22,104 bases of DNA from Deferribacteraceae bacterium UBA1873 (GTDB lineage: Bacteria; Chrysiogenota; Deferribacteres; Deferribacterales; Flexistipitaceae), in the NCBI GenBank assembly GCA_002338145.1, contig DDHP01000079.1:382-22485 (forward strand), in the 5' to 3' direction. The notes beneath the pieces were generated by a model. That model was not told the DNA's origin, did no database searches, and saw only the letters and a program-made list of their open reading frames with translations. Both the position numbers and the translations under genes were made by a program. This document shows positions 8,015 to 15,360 of this stretch, piece after piece; within the stretch, counting starts at the first letter, position 1, and every line of letters starts with the position of its first letter.

Positions 8015-9574
8015 TCAGTTGTTTTTTGTGGCTTCTTTTATCTGTTCTTTCAGTTTCCTTTTTAAAACCTTTCCTGTGGCAGTCATTGGCAAATCGTCGA
8101 CCAGATAAATATGCCTGGGAAGTTTGAAGTTTGCCAGATGTTTCCTGAGATAGTCTTTAAGGGCGTGTGTATCAACAGTTTCTCCTTCTTTGGGCATAAC
8201 ATAGGCAACCGGGATTTCACCATTTACATCATCCTTTAAACCTATAACAGCAGCGGCTTCAACATTTTCAAACATATAAATCAGTTCTTCAATCTCACGG
8301 GGATAAACGTTGATTCCTTTAACGATAATCAAATCCTTTTTCCTGTCAACTATATACACAAAACCGTCTTCGTCGATTTTTCCCATATCACCGGTAAAAA
8401 GCCAGCCGTTTTTTATTGTATTGTTAGTTGCTTCAGGCATTTTCCAGTATCCTTTCATTACATTGGGGCCTTTAATTATTAATTCACCCACCTGGCCTGT
8501 AGGTACTTCCTCTTCTTCTTCATTGACAGCTTTCACCTGGACATTTGCCAGAGGTAAGCCGACAGAATAAGGTTTTTGCCACTCAAGGCGGTTTACGCAA
8601 ACAACAGGGGACGCTTCGGATAATCCGTAACCTTCAATAATTGGTTTTTTAAATTTTTCAATAAAATTGTTCAAAGTTTCTTCCGGTAACGGAGCCCCTC
8701 CACTTACATGAATTTTTACTGGATATATGAACTTTATAAACCATGGCGGCATTTTTGCTTTTGTTAATGCAGAATAAACCTGCGGTACTCCGAGAAAAAA
8801 TGTGGGACGTTTAAATATAAGCACTTTTCTGAATGTTTTCTTTCTTAATTCCATTACGGAAGAGAGTATTATTATAGAACAACCGCAAAATGTGGGCAGC
8901 ATCACACACGTTGTAAATGTATATGAGTGAAACATGGGTAAAAAAAGCAGAAAACGGTCTTTTCTGTTAATCTTAAATGCTTTGACGCAGCCGTCCACAT
9001 TTGAAAGGATGTTTCTGTGTGTCAGTATAGCGCCTTTTGGGTTACCTGTTGTGCCTGAAGTGTATAAGAGAATTGCTGTGTCGTCTATTGACTGGTTTGC
9101 AGGAAAATCTTTGTCGTCAATTTTTTCGATTTCATTGTACATATTTATAGGAGGATTTTTTGCACTTAATTTTATATCTTCGTAAGTGAGTATATTTTTA
9201 AAACCGTCCACAATATTTTCTAAATCTTTAATCTCTTCAATGAAAGCATTGGAAGAGAAAAGAAACCTGGCCTGACAGTCATTAAGGATATAGGCAATTT
9301 CTTCTTCTTTGAAGAAGGTATTTATGGGTACAGCTATTGCTCCGATTTTCATTAATGCAAAAAAACTGAAAATAAACTCCGGAGAATTTTCCAGAAGAAT
9401 ACCAACCCTGTCACCTTCTTTGATATTTATAGCTTTCAGGCGTCTGGCCACTCTATTGATAATGCTGTTGGCACTGCTATAGGTGTAAGTGGTATCATTA
9501 AATAATAAATATTTTTTCTTGCCATATTTATAAGCCTGTTTTTGAAACATTTCGCTTAGATTATTGAACATCAT
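8015..9574 (-). CDS. Long-chain-type acyl-CoA synthetase (AMP-forming)
   Basis: This 519-residue enzyme of the acyl-adenylate superfamily activates a carboxylic acid, probably a fatty acid, to its CoA thioester via an acyl-AMP. The phosphate-binding loop YTSGTTGNPKG is at 171-181. Later come GYGLSEASP (substrate and adenine site), WLFTGD, and the hinge region YIVDRKKDLIIVKGINVYPREIE. The C-terminal motif MTATGKVLKRK carries catalytic Lys502. The overall pattern is FadD-like; the chain length used cannot be read. Start ATG 9574 is set by GGAGG eight bases upstream. An in-frame TTG at 9598 would put the start inside maf by 38 bases. The chosen start overlaps maf by 14 bp. Confidence 0.92.
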   Translation of the reverse strand: MMFNNLSEMFQKQAYKYGKKKYLLFNDTTYTYSSANSIINRVARRLKAINIKEGDRVGILLENSPEFIFSFFALMKIGAIAVPINTFFKEEEIAYILNDCQARFLFSSNAFIEEIKDLENIVDGFKNILTYEDIKLSAKNPPINMYNEIEKIDDKDFPANQSIDDTAILLYTSGTTGNPKGAILTHRNILSNVDGCVKAFKINRKDRFLLFLPMFHSYTFTTCVMLPTFCGCSIIILSSVMELRKKTFRKVLIFKRPTFFLGVPQVYSALTKAKMPPWFIKFIYPVKIHVSGGAPLPEETLNNFIEKFKKPIIEGYGLSEASPVVCVNRLEWQKPYSVGLPLANVQVKAVNEEEEEVPTGQVGELIIKGPNVMKGYWKMPEATNNTIKNGWLFTGDMGKIDEDGFVYIVDRKKDLIIVKGINVYPREIEELIYMFENVEAAAVIGLKDDVNGEIPVAYVMPKEGETVDTHALKDYLRKHLANFKLPRHIYLVDDLPMTATGKVLKRKLKEQIKEATKNN

Positions 9575-10163
9575 AAGAAAAACCTCCAAATGGAGCAATA
9601 TTTAACTTGATAAATGCATCCATAAGCATCCCCATCGGCATACCCACAACATTGTCATAATCTCCGATAATCTTTTCCACCAAAAGGCTCCCTTTGCCCT
9701 GAATACCGTAAGAGCCTGCCTTATCTAACGGCTCTTCTGTATCCACATACCATTTTATAAGAGAGTCGGAAAGTTTCCTGAAAAAAACTTCGGTTTTTTG
9801 ATAGAAGCGTTCACAGATTTTACTTTCTTTATGGACAATTGCCACACCTGTATAGACATCATGTTTTTTCCCACTGAGCATTTTAAGTGTTTTTATTGCA
9901 TCTGCTGCATCCCTGGGCTTGCCAATAACGTTACCTTCAAAGTATATTACAGTGTCTGCTCCCACAATAAAAGCTTCAGAATAAATGTTGCTGACATTGT
10001 AAGCTTTCATTGCAGCAATTTTTATAACCAGCTCTTCTGGAGGTAATGAATCTGTAAGTAATTCTTTTACTGTTGAGGTAGAATACTGGAAGTCAATTCC
10101 CAGTTTGGTGAATAATTCTCTTCTGCGTGGAGATCCGCTTGCCAATATTATTTTCTGATACAT
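9561..10163 (-). CDS. maf: Maf family nucleoside triphosphate pyrophosphatase (YhdE-like)
   Basis: Maf proteins hydrolyse non-canonical or pyrimidine nucleoside triphosphates to monophosphates and diphosphate and are linked to septum and house-cleaning roles. The protein has 200 residues, the usual size. Motifs are LASGSPRRREL (7-17), VGADTVI with likely catalytic Asp70, GKPRDAADA (81-89), KLSGKKHDVYTGV in the next block, and DKAGSYGIQGKGS near the C terminus. The YGIQG form resembles the YhdE subgroup (dTTP/UTP) rather than YceF. AGAGGGT lies about six bases before ATG 10163. It starts 14 bp after the Gx gene, so it belongs to the same transcription unit. Confidence 0.94.
   Translation of the reverse strand: MYQKIILASGSPRRRELFTKLGIDFQYSTSTVKELLTDSLPPEELVIKIAAMKAYNVSNIYSEAFIVGADTVIYFEGNVIGKPRDAADAIKTLKMLSGKKHDVYTGVAIVHKESKICERFYQKTEVFFRKLSDSLIKWYVDTEEPLDKAGSYGIQGKGSLLVEKIIGDYDNVVGMPMGMLMDAFIKLNIAPFGGFSYDVQ
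9583..9587 (-). promoter_or_regulatory. Ribosome binding site deciding the acyl-CoA synthetase start
   Basis: GGAGG on the minus strand is eight bases upstream of ATG 9574 and lies within the end of maf. It argues against the upstream TTG at 9598, which would place this site inside the coding region. Confidence 0.75.
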
Positions 10164-10177
10164 TTGTTTACCCTCTG

Positions 10178-10681
10178 TTAATCATTTTCTACTTTTATAT
10201 GCTTTAATACAATACAGGCCAAATAACCTATAAATATACCTGTTAACAAGGATATTAGTGAGAAATAAGGTAAAAATGAATATATTGCAAGGTTTTTTAT
10301 TATAAAAATTTTGAGTATACCGAATTGGCATACTATATGAACCAAACTTCCCAAAGCCGAAGTTGATACAGGTGAAGTAAATTTTCCCGTTATCCTGATA
10401 TAAATATACATAACTAAAGCTGAGGCTATGGTGGAGGGAAAACTTAATAACAGTTTTATAACTAAATTTCCTGCAAAAACAGAAACAAAAAGGGATTTTA
10501 GCAAAACAACAATCATTGTATCTGATAATTCCAATGTGTATAGGGACAGCAAAATTCCTATATTGGCTAATCCCAGCCTGATTCCGGGAAATGGGAGGGG
10601 AAAAAAGTTTTCAAAAACTCCGAGTATGATGGAGAATGCTGCAAAAAGACCTATTTTGGCAATTCTATTGTGATATTCCAT
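10178..10681 (-). CDS. Gx transporter family / HepS component I-like membrane protein (EetB-like)
   Basis: This small integral inner-membrane protein has 167 residues and about five to six hydrophobic segments (roughly 8-25, 38-52, 55-78, 84-97, 105-128, 133-160). The motif LPFPGIRLGLANIGIL (29-44) is the hallmark of the family long labelled heptaprenyl diphosphate synthase component I and also called Gx transporter; its fold resembles ECF substrate-binding subunits. I recall the Listeria EetB protein belonging to this family. Start ATG 10681 is chosen because AGGA lies five bases upstream and the homologous part begins there; a longer frame to 10837 only reads through the NusG-II gene. It overlaps that gene by 17 bp. 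Its function is not established. Confidence 0.85.
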   Translation of the reverse strand: MEYHNRIAKIGLFAAFSIILGVFENFFPLPFPGIRLGLANIGILLSLYTLELSDTMIVVLLKSLFVSVFAGNLVIKLLLSFPSTIASALVMYIYIRITGKFTSPVSTSALGSLVHIVCQFGILKIFIIKNLAIYSFLPYFSLISLLTGIFIGYLACIVLKHIKVEND

Positions 10682-11030
10682 CAATTTCCTTTTTTTCTTC
10701 GCATTTAATCTGAATAGCCGTTTTATTTGGAACACATACAGATATTTCCCCGCACTCTTCCACCCATCCGTATCTGACACAAATTTGTTCAGGGCAGTCC
10801 GACTTGGTAATCCTTGCTCTGTTGGTATCTGTTTCAACTATCATATTTACACCATACTGTTGCTTTAAGTTTAAAGTTTGTTTTTTTAATGGCAGTTCGT
10901 AAACATTTTTATCGATTAATAATAATAGTTTTTTGTCTTTACCGGTTGTTTTGTCTTCAAAAAGAGGAAAGAGACAAACGGCAAGAAGGATTAATATGAC
11001 AACAATATCTGTTTTAGTGGGATACTTCAT
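10665..11030 (-). CDS. NusG domain II-containing membrane-anchored protein (EetA-like)
   Basis: This 121-residue protein has a single N-terminal membrane anchor (about 8-24) and a small extracytoplasmic beta domain. The family signature is plain: SDCPEQICVRYGWV (77-90) followed by a CGE...SVCVPNK stretch (93-103), the stand-alone NusG domain II pattern. Five cysteines (79, 84, 93, 99, 110) lie in the domain and could form disulfides or bind a cofactor. Despite the name it has no transcription factor domain. I choose ATG 11030, which directly precedes the membrane anchor; an upstream frame to 11126 overlaps apbE and carries no family sequence. No strong Shine-Dalgarno is seen. The 17-bp overlap with apbE suggests translational coupling. 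Confidence 0.85.
   Translation of the reverse strand: MKYPTKTDIVVILILLAVCLFPLFEDKTTGKDKKLLLLIDKNVYELPLKKQTLNLKQQYGVNMIVETDTNRARITKSDCPEQICVRYGWVEECGEISVCVPNKTAIQIKCEEKKEIDGISQ
10685..10691 (-). promoter_or_regulatory. Ribosome binding site deciding the Gx protein start
   Basis: AAGGAAA on the minus strand sits a few bases before ATG 10681, inside the end of the NusG-II gene. It supports the 167-residue protein over a 219-residue reading. Confidence 0.65.
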
Positions 11031-11988
11031 ATTTTTGCCAGCCACACATTCTGATTTTTTTTGAATCCAGAGTATAAATGAAGACAGGAGTGTTTGTCTT
11101 TGAGCATATTTTGCCAATTTCATCAATATCCATAAGATAAAAAACTGTAGCTAATCCATCGGCTTCTTCTGTGGTTTGGGCTATAACACTTACACTTCTG
11201 TAGTTGTTAACGGATTCAAAAGTTTCAGCATCAAAAATATGTGTATATCTCTTTTGATTATCGATAAAATAACGCTCATAATTGCCGCTTGTGACAACAG
11301 CTTTGTTTGTAAAACTGACTACTGAAAGATATTTTTTCCCTTTATCAGGATTTTTGATGGCTATTCTCCATTGTCTGTTTTCTTTTGTGCCGAGCAAATA
11401 CAAATCACCACCTGCGTTAATTATTCCTGAGTTGATATTGTTTTTTTTCAAAATATCAACAAGTAAATCCACTATATATCCTTTGGAGTAAGCTCCTGTG
11501 TCTATTTTTAAGTCAGTTTTTTTGGATATAGTCTTCGGTGTGAAAGATATATTCTCAAATCCGGCTTTCTGGACATGTTTTTTTATTGTTTCATTGTCAG
11601 GGACACTGTAAGGTCCTTCCGGGAAACCGTAAAGTTTGCTTATTGTGTAGATGGTGATATCAAACTTACCGCTGCTCAGATTGTTATAATAAGCAGCCCT
11701 TTGTAATAAAAAATAAAAATGCTTGGATATGGATATGTCTTTTCCCGTAGGAGCGTTATTTATGTTTTGCGTTTCTGTGGATATTTTATCATTTAACTCC
11801 TCCATTTTAGCAACAAGCTTTTCAAAGACATCTGTATTGTTTTCAGGAAGTGTTATTTCGACTATGGTGCCCATGCTGTAAAAGGATCTTGTTTCATATC
11901 CGGAAGATTTGCATCCTGTTAAGATAATAAAAAAAAGAAAAATAGATCCCAAAAGTTTAAAAAAGGAAATGCAACTATTCTGTCTCAT
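11014..11988 (-). CDS. apbE: FAD:protein FMN transferase (ApbE family lipoprotein)
   Basis: ApbE takes FAD and attaches FMN covalently to a Thr/Ser of target proteins outside the cytoplasm, for example NqrC, RnfG and other FMN-binding domains. This 324-residue form starts with a lipoprotein signal peptide; the lipobox is LTGC with Cys26. Family motifs are FYSMGTIVEITL (37-48), the DTGAYSKGYIVD block (usually DLGGIAKGYAVD), INAGGDLYLLG, and RYTHIFDAETF followed by ADGLATVFYLM near the C terminus. The window shows no obvious target protein. ATG 11988 overlaps the stop of the radical SAM gene by one base (TAATG). Confidence 0.94.
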   Translation of the reverse strand: MRQNSCISFFKLLGSIFLFFIILTGCKSSGYETRSFYSMGTIVEITLPENNTDVFEKLVAKMEELNDKISTETQNINNAPTGKDISISKHFYFLLQRAAYYNNLSSGKFDITIYTISKLYGFPEGPYSVPDNETIKKHVQKAGFENISFTPKTISKKTDLKIDTGAYSKGYIVDLLVDILKKNNINSGIINAGGDLYLLGTKENRQWRIAIKNPDKGKKYLSVVSFTNKAVVTSGNYERYFIDNQKRYTHIFDAETFESVNNYRSVSVIAQTTEEADGLATVFYLMDIDEIGKICSKTNTPVFIYTLDSKKIRMCGWQKYEVSH

Positions 11989-12977
11989 TAGGTTATGATA
12001 AAATCGGCAACCCTATTGCAGTGAGGGCATCGATTATCCTTGAGAATGGTTTTTGTATTAAAACCGCTTCGTTTTATCAGGAGAGCCGAACAGTCAGGGC
12101 AGTAAGTGTTTTCAGTATTGTTTCCTATGTTAATATTACCGGGGTAGACGAACTTCAGATGTTTTTTGGCTTTTTCATATAAGTTGGCGATTGTATCAGT
12201 GTTTGTTGGGGGGATATTGCATTTGTATGATGGAAAATATCTTGAGATATGCAATACAATATTTGGGTTTAACGATGCTATCCATTTACACATTGACTCA
12301 AATTCATTTTCGTCGTCATTTTTTGTCGGTATAATAAGATTGGTAAGCTCCATGTGAATGTCCGTTTTACTGATTGTTTCAACCGTTTGTTTAACCAAGT
12401 CAAAATTGCCCTTTACCCATTTGTAGAAATTGCTGTTGAAACCCTTAATATCTATATTAATGGCATCAAGATACGGAATAATACCATGAAGAGGTTCAGG
12501 ATTTATACATCCGTTGCTAACCATAATGTTTTTAATACCGGCTTTGCGAAAGGCCTTCATACAGTCCAACACAAATTCATACCAGATAATAGGTTCATTG
12601 TATGTATAAGCAATACTTTTGATATTGTTTTTAAAAGAAATATCCAAAAGTTCGTCAATGGTGACCGATTTTCTCGTAGTTATTTGTGTACTTATTTGCC
12701 AATTTTGACAGAATGGGCATTTAAGGTTGCATCCGTTAGTTCCCAATGAAAGAACCTCAGTACCGGGGAAAAAGTGATAAAGGGGCTTTTTTTCCACAGG
12801 GTCAATGTTTAAAGAGGTTACTTCATTGTAAGATGTCTGATATAATTTCCCTTCTATATTTTGCCTGATAAGGCATATCCCGGCATTACCATCACTTATT
12901 ACACAGGTATGATGGCATAGATTGCACTGTACTTTTTTGTTGTCCAGCTTAGTGTAGTATTGTGCTTCTACGTTCAT
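11988..12977 (-). CDS. amrS: AmrS-like radical SAM enzyme (AmmeMemoRadiSam family)
   Basis: This 329-residue radical SAM protein has the cluster-binding CNLKCPFC (Cys83, Cys87, Cys90). Upstream is a cysteine set CNLCHHTC...GIC (18, 21, 25, 35), and the C terminus has two CPxC pairs (CPDC and CPHC). This three-part cysteine layout, together with LGTNGCNLKCPFCQNW and YTYNEPIIWYEF, is that of the AmmeMemoRadiSam radical SAM enzyme, also related to pyruvate formate-lyase activases. The partners usually named for it, Memo and AMMECR1, are not in the window. The reaction is not known to me. It overlaps both neighbours by a single base, so it is fixed in the operon between the prenyl synthase and apbE genes. 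Confidence 0.88.
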   Translation of the reverse strand: MNVEAQYYTKLDNKKVQCNLCHHTCVISDGNAGICLIRQNIEGKLYQTSYNEVTSLNIDPVEKKPLYHFFPGTEVLSLGTNGCNLKCPFCQNWQISTQITTRKSVTIDELLDISFKNNIKSIAYTYNEPIIWYEFVLDCMKAFRKAGIKNIMVSNGCINPEPLHGIIPYLDAINIDIKGFNSNFYKWVKGNFDLVKQTVETISKTDIHMELTNLIIPTKNDDENEFESMCKWIASLNPNIVLHISRYFPSYKCNIPPTNTDTIANLYEKAKKHLKFVYPGNINIGNNTENTYCPDCSALLIKRSGFNTKTILKDNRCPHCNRVADFIIT

Positions 12978-13951
12978 TATCTATCTCTTTGTACCATATA
13001 GTCAGCCAAAAACAGCAGTGATTCTTTGAATTCATTATCTTCAAATTCGCTTAATAAATCTTTGGCTTTAAATATGTAATCGTCAACAAATTTTTCAGAT
13101 TTACGTTTTATATCATATTGCTCCATTAAAGATAAAATATAGCTCAATTTTTCTTCTGTAAAGTCCTCGCTTGTAAAAAAATCTCTGATTGATTTAATTT
13201 CTTCCCTGTTTAACTCAGATCTGAGTATGATCATGGGAAGTGTCATTTTTCCTTCTCTAAGATCAGTTCCCGGTTTTTTACCTGTATTTTCAGGATTGCC
13301 CAGATAATCGAGGATATCGTCGCTCATTTGAAAGGCTAATCCCACCATTTTCCCGAATTCTTTTAATATATTTCTTTTTTCAATATCCATATTACCCAGG
13401 ATAGCCCCGATTTCACAGCAGGCAGAAAAAAGTACCGCTGTTTTGCTGTATATTATTTTTTCATAATCTTCGTATTTTAAAAAAAAGTCAGCAGTTTTGA
13501 TAAGCTGAAAAACCTCGCCTTCACTCATTGTTTTTGCTGCATTGGCAAGAATCATCTGGATATTCGGATCGCCGTCTTTTACAAGATTTATAAAAGCTCT
13601 GGAATATAAGAAATCACCACAAAGAACGGTAATATCGTTACCGAAAACCCTGTTTGCGCTTTCCTTGCCTCGTCTGTAATTGGCTCCGTCAATTACATCA
13701 TCATGAATGAGTGTGGCTGTATGAATATACTCCACAACCCCGCTTAATACGGCTGTTCTGATTCCTGAATAACCTGCTAATTTAGATGATAGTACGAGAA
13801 AAACGGGGCGAAGCCTTTTGCCTCCACTTTGGAAAACATAAGAGGCCACTTCGTTTACCATTTCCACATCTGAGTCAAGATTTCGCTGAAGTTCTGAATT
13901 AACTTCATTTATTTCACTTTCAATCAAAGAATATACTTCGTTTATATTCAT
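12977..13951 (-). CDS. Long-chain polyprenyl diphosphate synthase
   Basis: This 324-residue trans-prenyltransferase extends an allylic diphosphate with isopentenyl diphosphate, giving a quinone side chain. Motifs are GKRLRP (44-49), the first aspartate-rich motif DDVID (84-88) with RRGK after it, and the second DDILD (211-215) followed by GTDLREGKMTLP. The residue five before the first Asp is Ala, in HTATLIHDD as in E. coli IspB, which points to a long product (about C35-C45) rather than C15 or C20. Which quinone it serves is not shown; menaquinone is likely in this kind of organism. GGAGG sits four bases before ATG 13951. It is the first gene of the ten-gene run. Confidence 0.93.
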   Translation of the reverse strand: MNINEVYSLIESEINEVNSELQRNLDSDVEMVNEVASYVFQSGGKRLRPVFLVLSSKLAGYSGIRTAVLSGVVEYIHTATLIHDDVIDGANYRRGKESANRVFGNDITVLCGDFLYSRAFINLVKDGDPNIQMILANAAKTMSEGEVFQLIKTADFFLKYEDYEKIIYSKTAVLFSACCEIGAILGNMDIEKRNILKEFGKMVGLAFQMSDDILDYLGNPENTGKKPGTDLREGKMTLPMIILRSELNREEIKSIRDFFTSEDFTEEKLSYILSLMEQYDIKRKSEKFVDDYIFKAKDLLSEFEDNEFKESLLFLADYMVQRDR

Positions 13952-13982
13952 TTCTCCTCCATGATTTACCTAATGGTATTAA

Positions 13983-14011
13983 ATTATAACAGAAAATTTT
14001 CATTATTTCAC
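13983..14011 (-). promoter_or_regulatory. Promoter of the ten-gene minus-strand run
   Basis: On the minus strand GTGAAA (14011-14006) is 17 bases from a perfect TATAAT (13988-13983). TG one base before it makes an extended -10 (TGTTATAAT). A start near 13976 would leave a leader of about 25 bases before ATG 13951. No second promoter of this quality was noticed downstream in the run, though internal ones are not excluded. Confidence 0.6.
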
Positions 14012-14263
14012 TAATAAAATACTTGTAGCTCATGTTGTTTGGTGTGAACCGAGTACTTTGAAAACTGCTGGTGCTATCGCATTTTCTAAGCAGAAACGCA
14101 GCAATTATTAGCATATAGTTGGAGATTCCTCGACTCCGCTCGGGGCGACAAGAAAATGAGTGCAAATTATATTTCAAAAAATTGAGTGACGTCAGGAAAT
14201 CTACACTTGAATTAATTATTTTGTGAGTATATTTTATTATAAAATTAAATCAGGGCAGCTCTT
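14012..14263. other. Divergent intergenic region with dispersed repeat
   Basis: This gap lies between the prenyl synthase promoter and the methyltransferase-like gene. It holds one GC-rich dispersed repeat copy (14122-14149) and little else. For the plus-strand gene a weak promoter TTGAAT (14207-14212), N15, TATATT (14228-14233) is possible. The open minus-strand frame over 13920-14177 spells PERSRG where it crosses the repeat and is not a gene. Confidence 0.55.
14122..14149 (-). repeat. GC-rich dispersed intergenic repeat, copy 1
   Basis: The 28-bp stretch begins GAGATTCCTCGACTCCGCTC on the plus strand and ends GGGGCGAC. Nineteen of its 28 bases are G or C, in an otherwise AT-rich gap. It resembles the family of short intergenic elements seen in many bacterial genomes with a GAGCGGAGTCGA core. 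A related copy stands at the right end of the window in the same orientation. Confidence 0.7.
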
Positions 14264-14947
14264 ATGAACTATATTGAAATTGAAAACAAGTATCTGACAT
14301 ATCTAAAACTGTTTGATGGCATAGATATTCAATGCCGCGATAATTCCGTAGCGTGTGATCTTTCTTTTAATGATTTTATCACAGCAAGACATTTGGCTGA
14401 AAAAGCATGTTTTAGTAAAGTTTATGCTGTTTCGAAAAAAGAAATTCTTAATAATAACAAGATTACCACTGTAAGCTATCAGTATAATCTTGCTCATTCC
14501 CTTTCAATGTTAAGATGTGACTTTTTGCTTTCTGTTGGTGGGGTATACAATTTTCAACCTCTTTATGATGTTGTGCATGGGATGTATAAGGCGCTTACTG
14601 CCGGAGGAAAGTTTTTTTTAGTTGTATATCCTGATATTTATGATGACTCAGGCAGAGACGTATTGTACGGTTTAAGCCTGTCTTCTGAGATACCTATTAA
14701 AGAAAAACTAAAAAGATGGACATCCTCTTTACTTAACTCTCTTACACATATTTTTTCGAATATTAGTATGGAAAGTATTTTGCAGGATGTTTCTTACGAT
14801 GAGGTGAAAGATTTGTTTGCCTCGGAGAATTTTAAAAAATATTTATTTAAAAATAATAACGAATATATAAGATTTTTTAAGCCACTAGAGAGATCCCGAA
14901 GAAAATACTGTTTATCGTGGAATGTGGTTAAGGGAATAAAACTGTAA
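14264..14947 (+). CDS. Methyltransferase-like protein lacking a clear SAM motif I
   Basis: This 227-residue soluble protein has no family I can name with confidence. The centre, SVGGVYNFQPLYDVVHGMYK then ALTAGGKFFLVVYPD (about 90-125), looks like the acidic strand-loop, post-motif and LkPGG region of class I SAM-dependent methyltransferases such as BioC or UbiE types. Where motif I (GxGxG) should be, near residues 28-50, the sequence reads VACDLSFNDFITARHLAEK without the glycines. The C-terminal third is basic and rich in Asn, Lys and Phe. It may be a degenerate or non-catalytic methyltransferase fold. ATG 14264 has AGGG about nine bases upstream. It is 30 bp from ridA and likely co-transcribed with it. 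Confidence 0.65.
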   Translation: MNYIEIENKYLTYLKLFDGIDIQCRDNSVACDLSFNDFITARHLAEKACFSKVYAVSKKEILNNNKITTVSYQYNLAHSLSMLRCDFLLSVGGVYNFQPLYDVVHGMYKALTAGGKFFLVVYPDIYDDSGRDVLYGLSLSSEIPIKEKLKRWTSSLLNSLTHIFSNISMESILQDVSYDEVKDLFASENFKKYLFKNNNEYIRFFKPLERSRRKYCLSWNVVKGIKL

Positions 14948-14977
14948 GAATAAAAACACTGTTTAGCCGGGGTTGAT

Positions 14978-15352
14978 ATGAAGTACATTAGCACTGATAA
15001 AGCACCAAAAGCTATAGGAGCATATTCACAGGCGGTTAAGGTTGGTAACATGCTTTTTGTTTCAGGGCAAATTCCACTGGATCCCGTTACAGGTGAAATT
15101 ATTGATACGGGAATAAAAGCTCAAGTAAACAGGTGTCTTTATAATTTAATGGCAATAGCCGAGTCTGCCGGGTATTCTATGCAGGATATAGCTAAAGTAA
15201 CAATATACACAACAGATATGGATAAATTTGCAGAGATTAATGAGGAATACGCCTTGTTTTTTGGAGAGCACAAGCCAGCCAGGGCTGTAGTGGGAGTCAA
15301 CAGATTACCCAAAGGTGCCGGTGTGGAGATTGAGGCAGTTTGTATTAACTGA
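14978..15352 (+). CDS. ridA: RidA family enamine/imine deaminase
   Basis: RidA hydrolyses reactive 2-aminoacrylate and related enamines released by PLP enzymes such as threonine or serine dehydratase, protecting other PLP enzymes. The 124-residue protein is full length. Conserved parts are PKAIGAYSQAVKVGNMLFVSG (10-30), QIPLDP, and PARAVVGV, with the carboxylate-binding Arg102. The C-terminal VEIEAVC includes Glu119. The position of E. coli Cys107 is Val here, a common change. GGGG lies about six bases before ATG 14978. The gene ends 8 bp from the converging serA stop, with no hairpin between. Confidence 0.95.
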   Translation: MKYISTDKAPKAIGAYSQAVKVGNMLFVSGQIPLDPVTGEIIDTGIKAQVNRCLYNLMAIAESAGYSMQDIAKVTIYTTDMDKFAEINEEYALFFGEHKPARAVVGVNRLPKGAGVEIEAVCIN

Positions 15353-15360
15353 TTCTATGA

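Noticed and set aside
10682..10837. 52-residue N-terminal extension of the Gx protein
   Set aside because: It is an alternative frame of the NusG-II gene; AGGA before ATG 10681 and the family start support the short form.
11031..11126. 32-residue N-terminal extension of the NusG-II protein
   Set aside because: It overlaps apbE and adds no family sequence; the membrane anchor begins just after ATG 11030.
13920..14177. Open minus-strand frame of 85 codons between the prenyl synthase and methyltransferase-like genes
   Set aside because: It overlaps the prenyl synthase start and promoter, and its middle is a translation of the dispersed repeat (PERSRG); no family signal or ribosome site.
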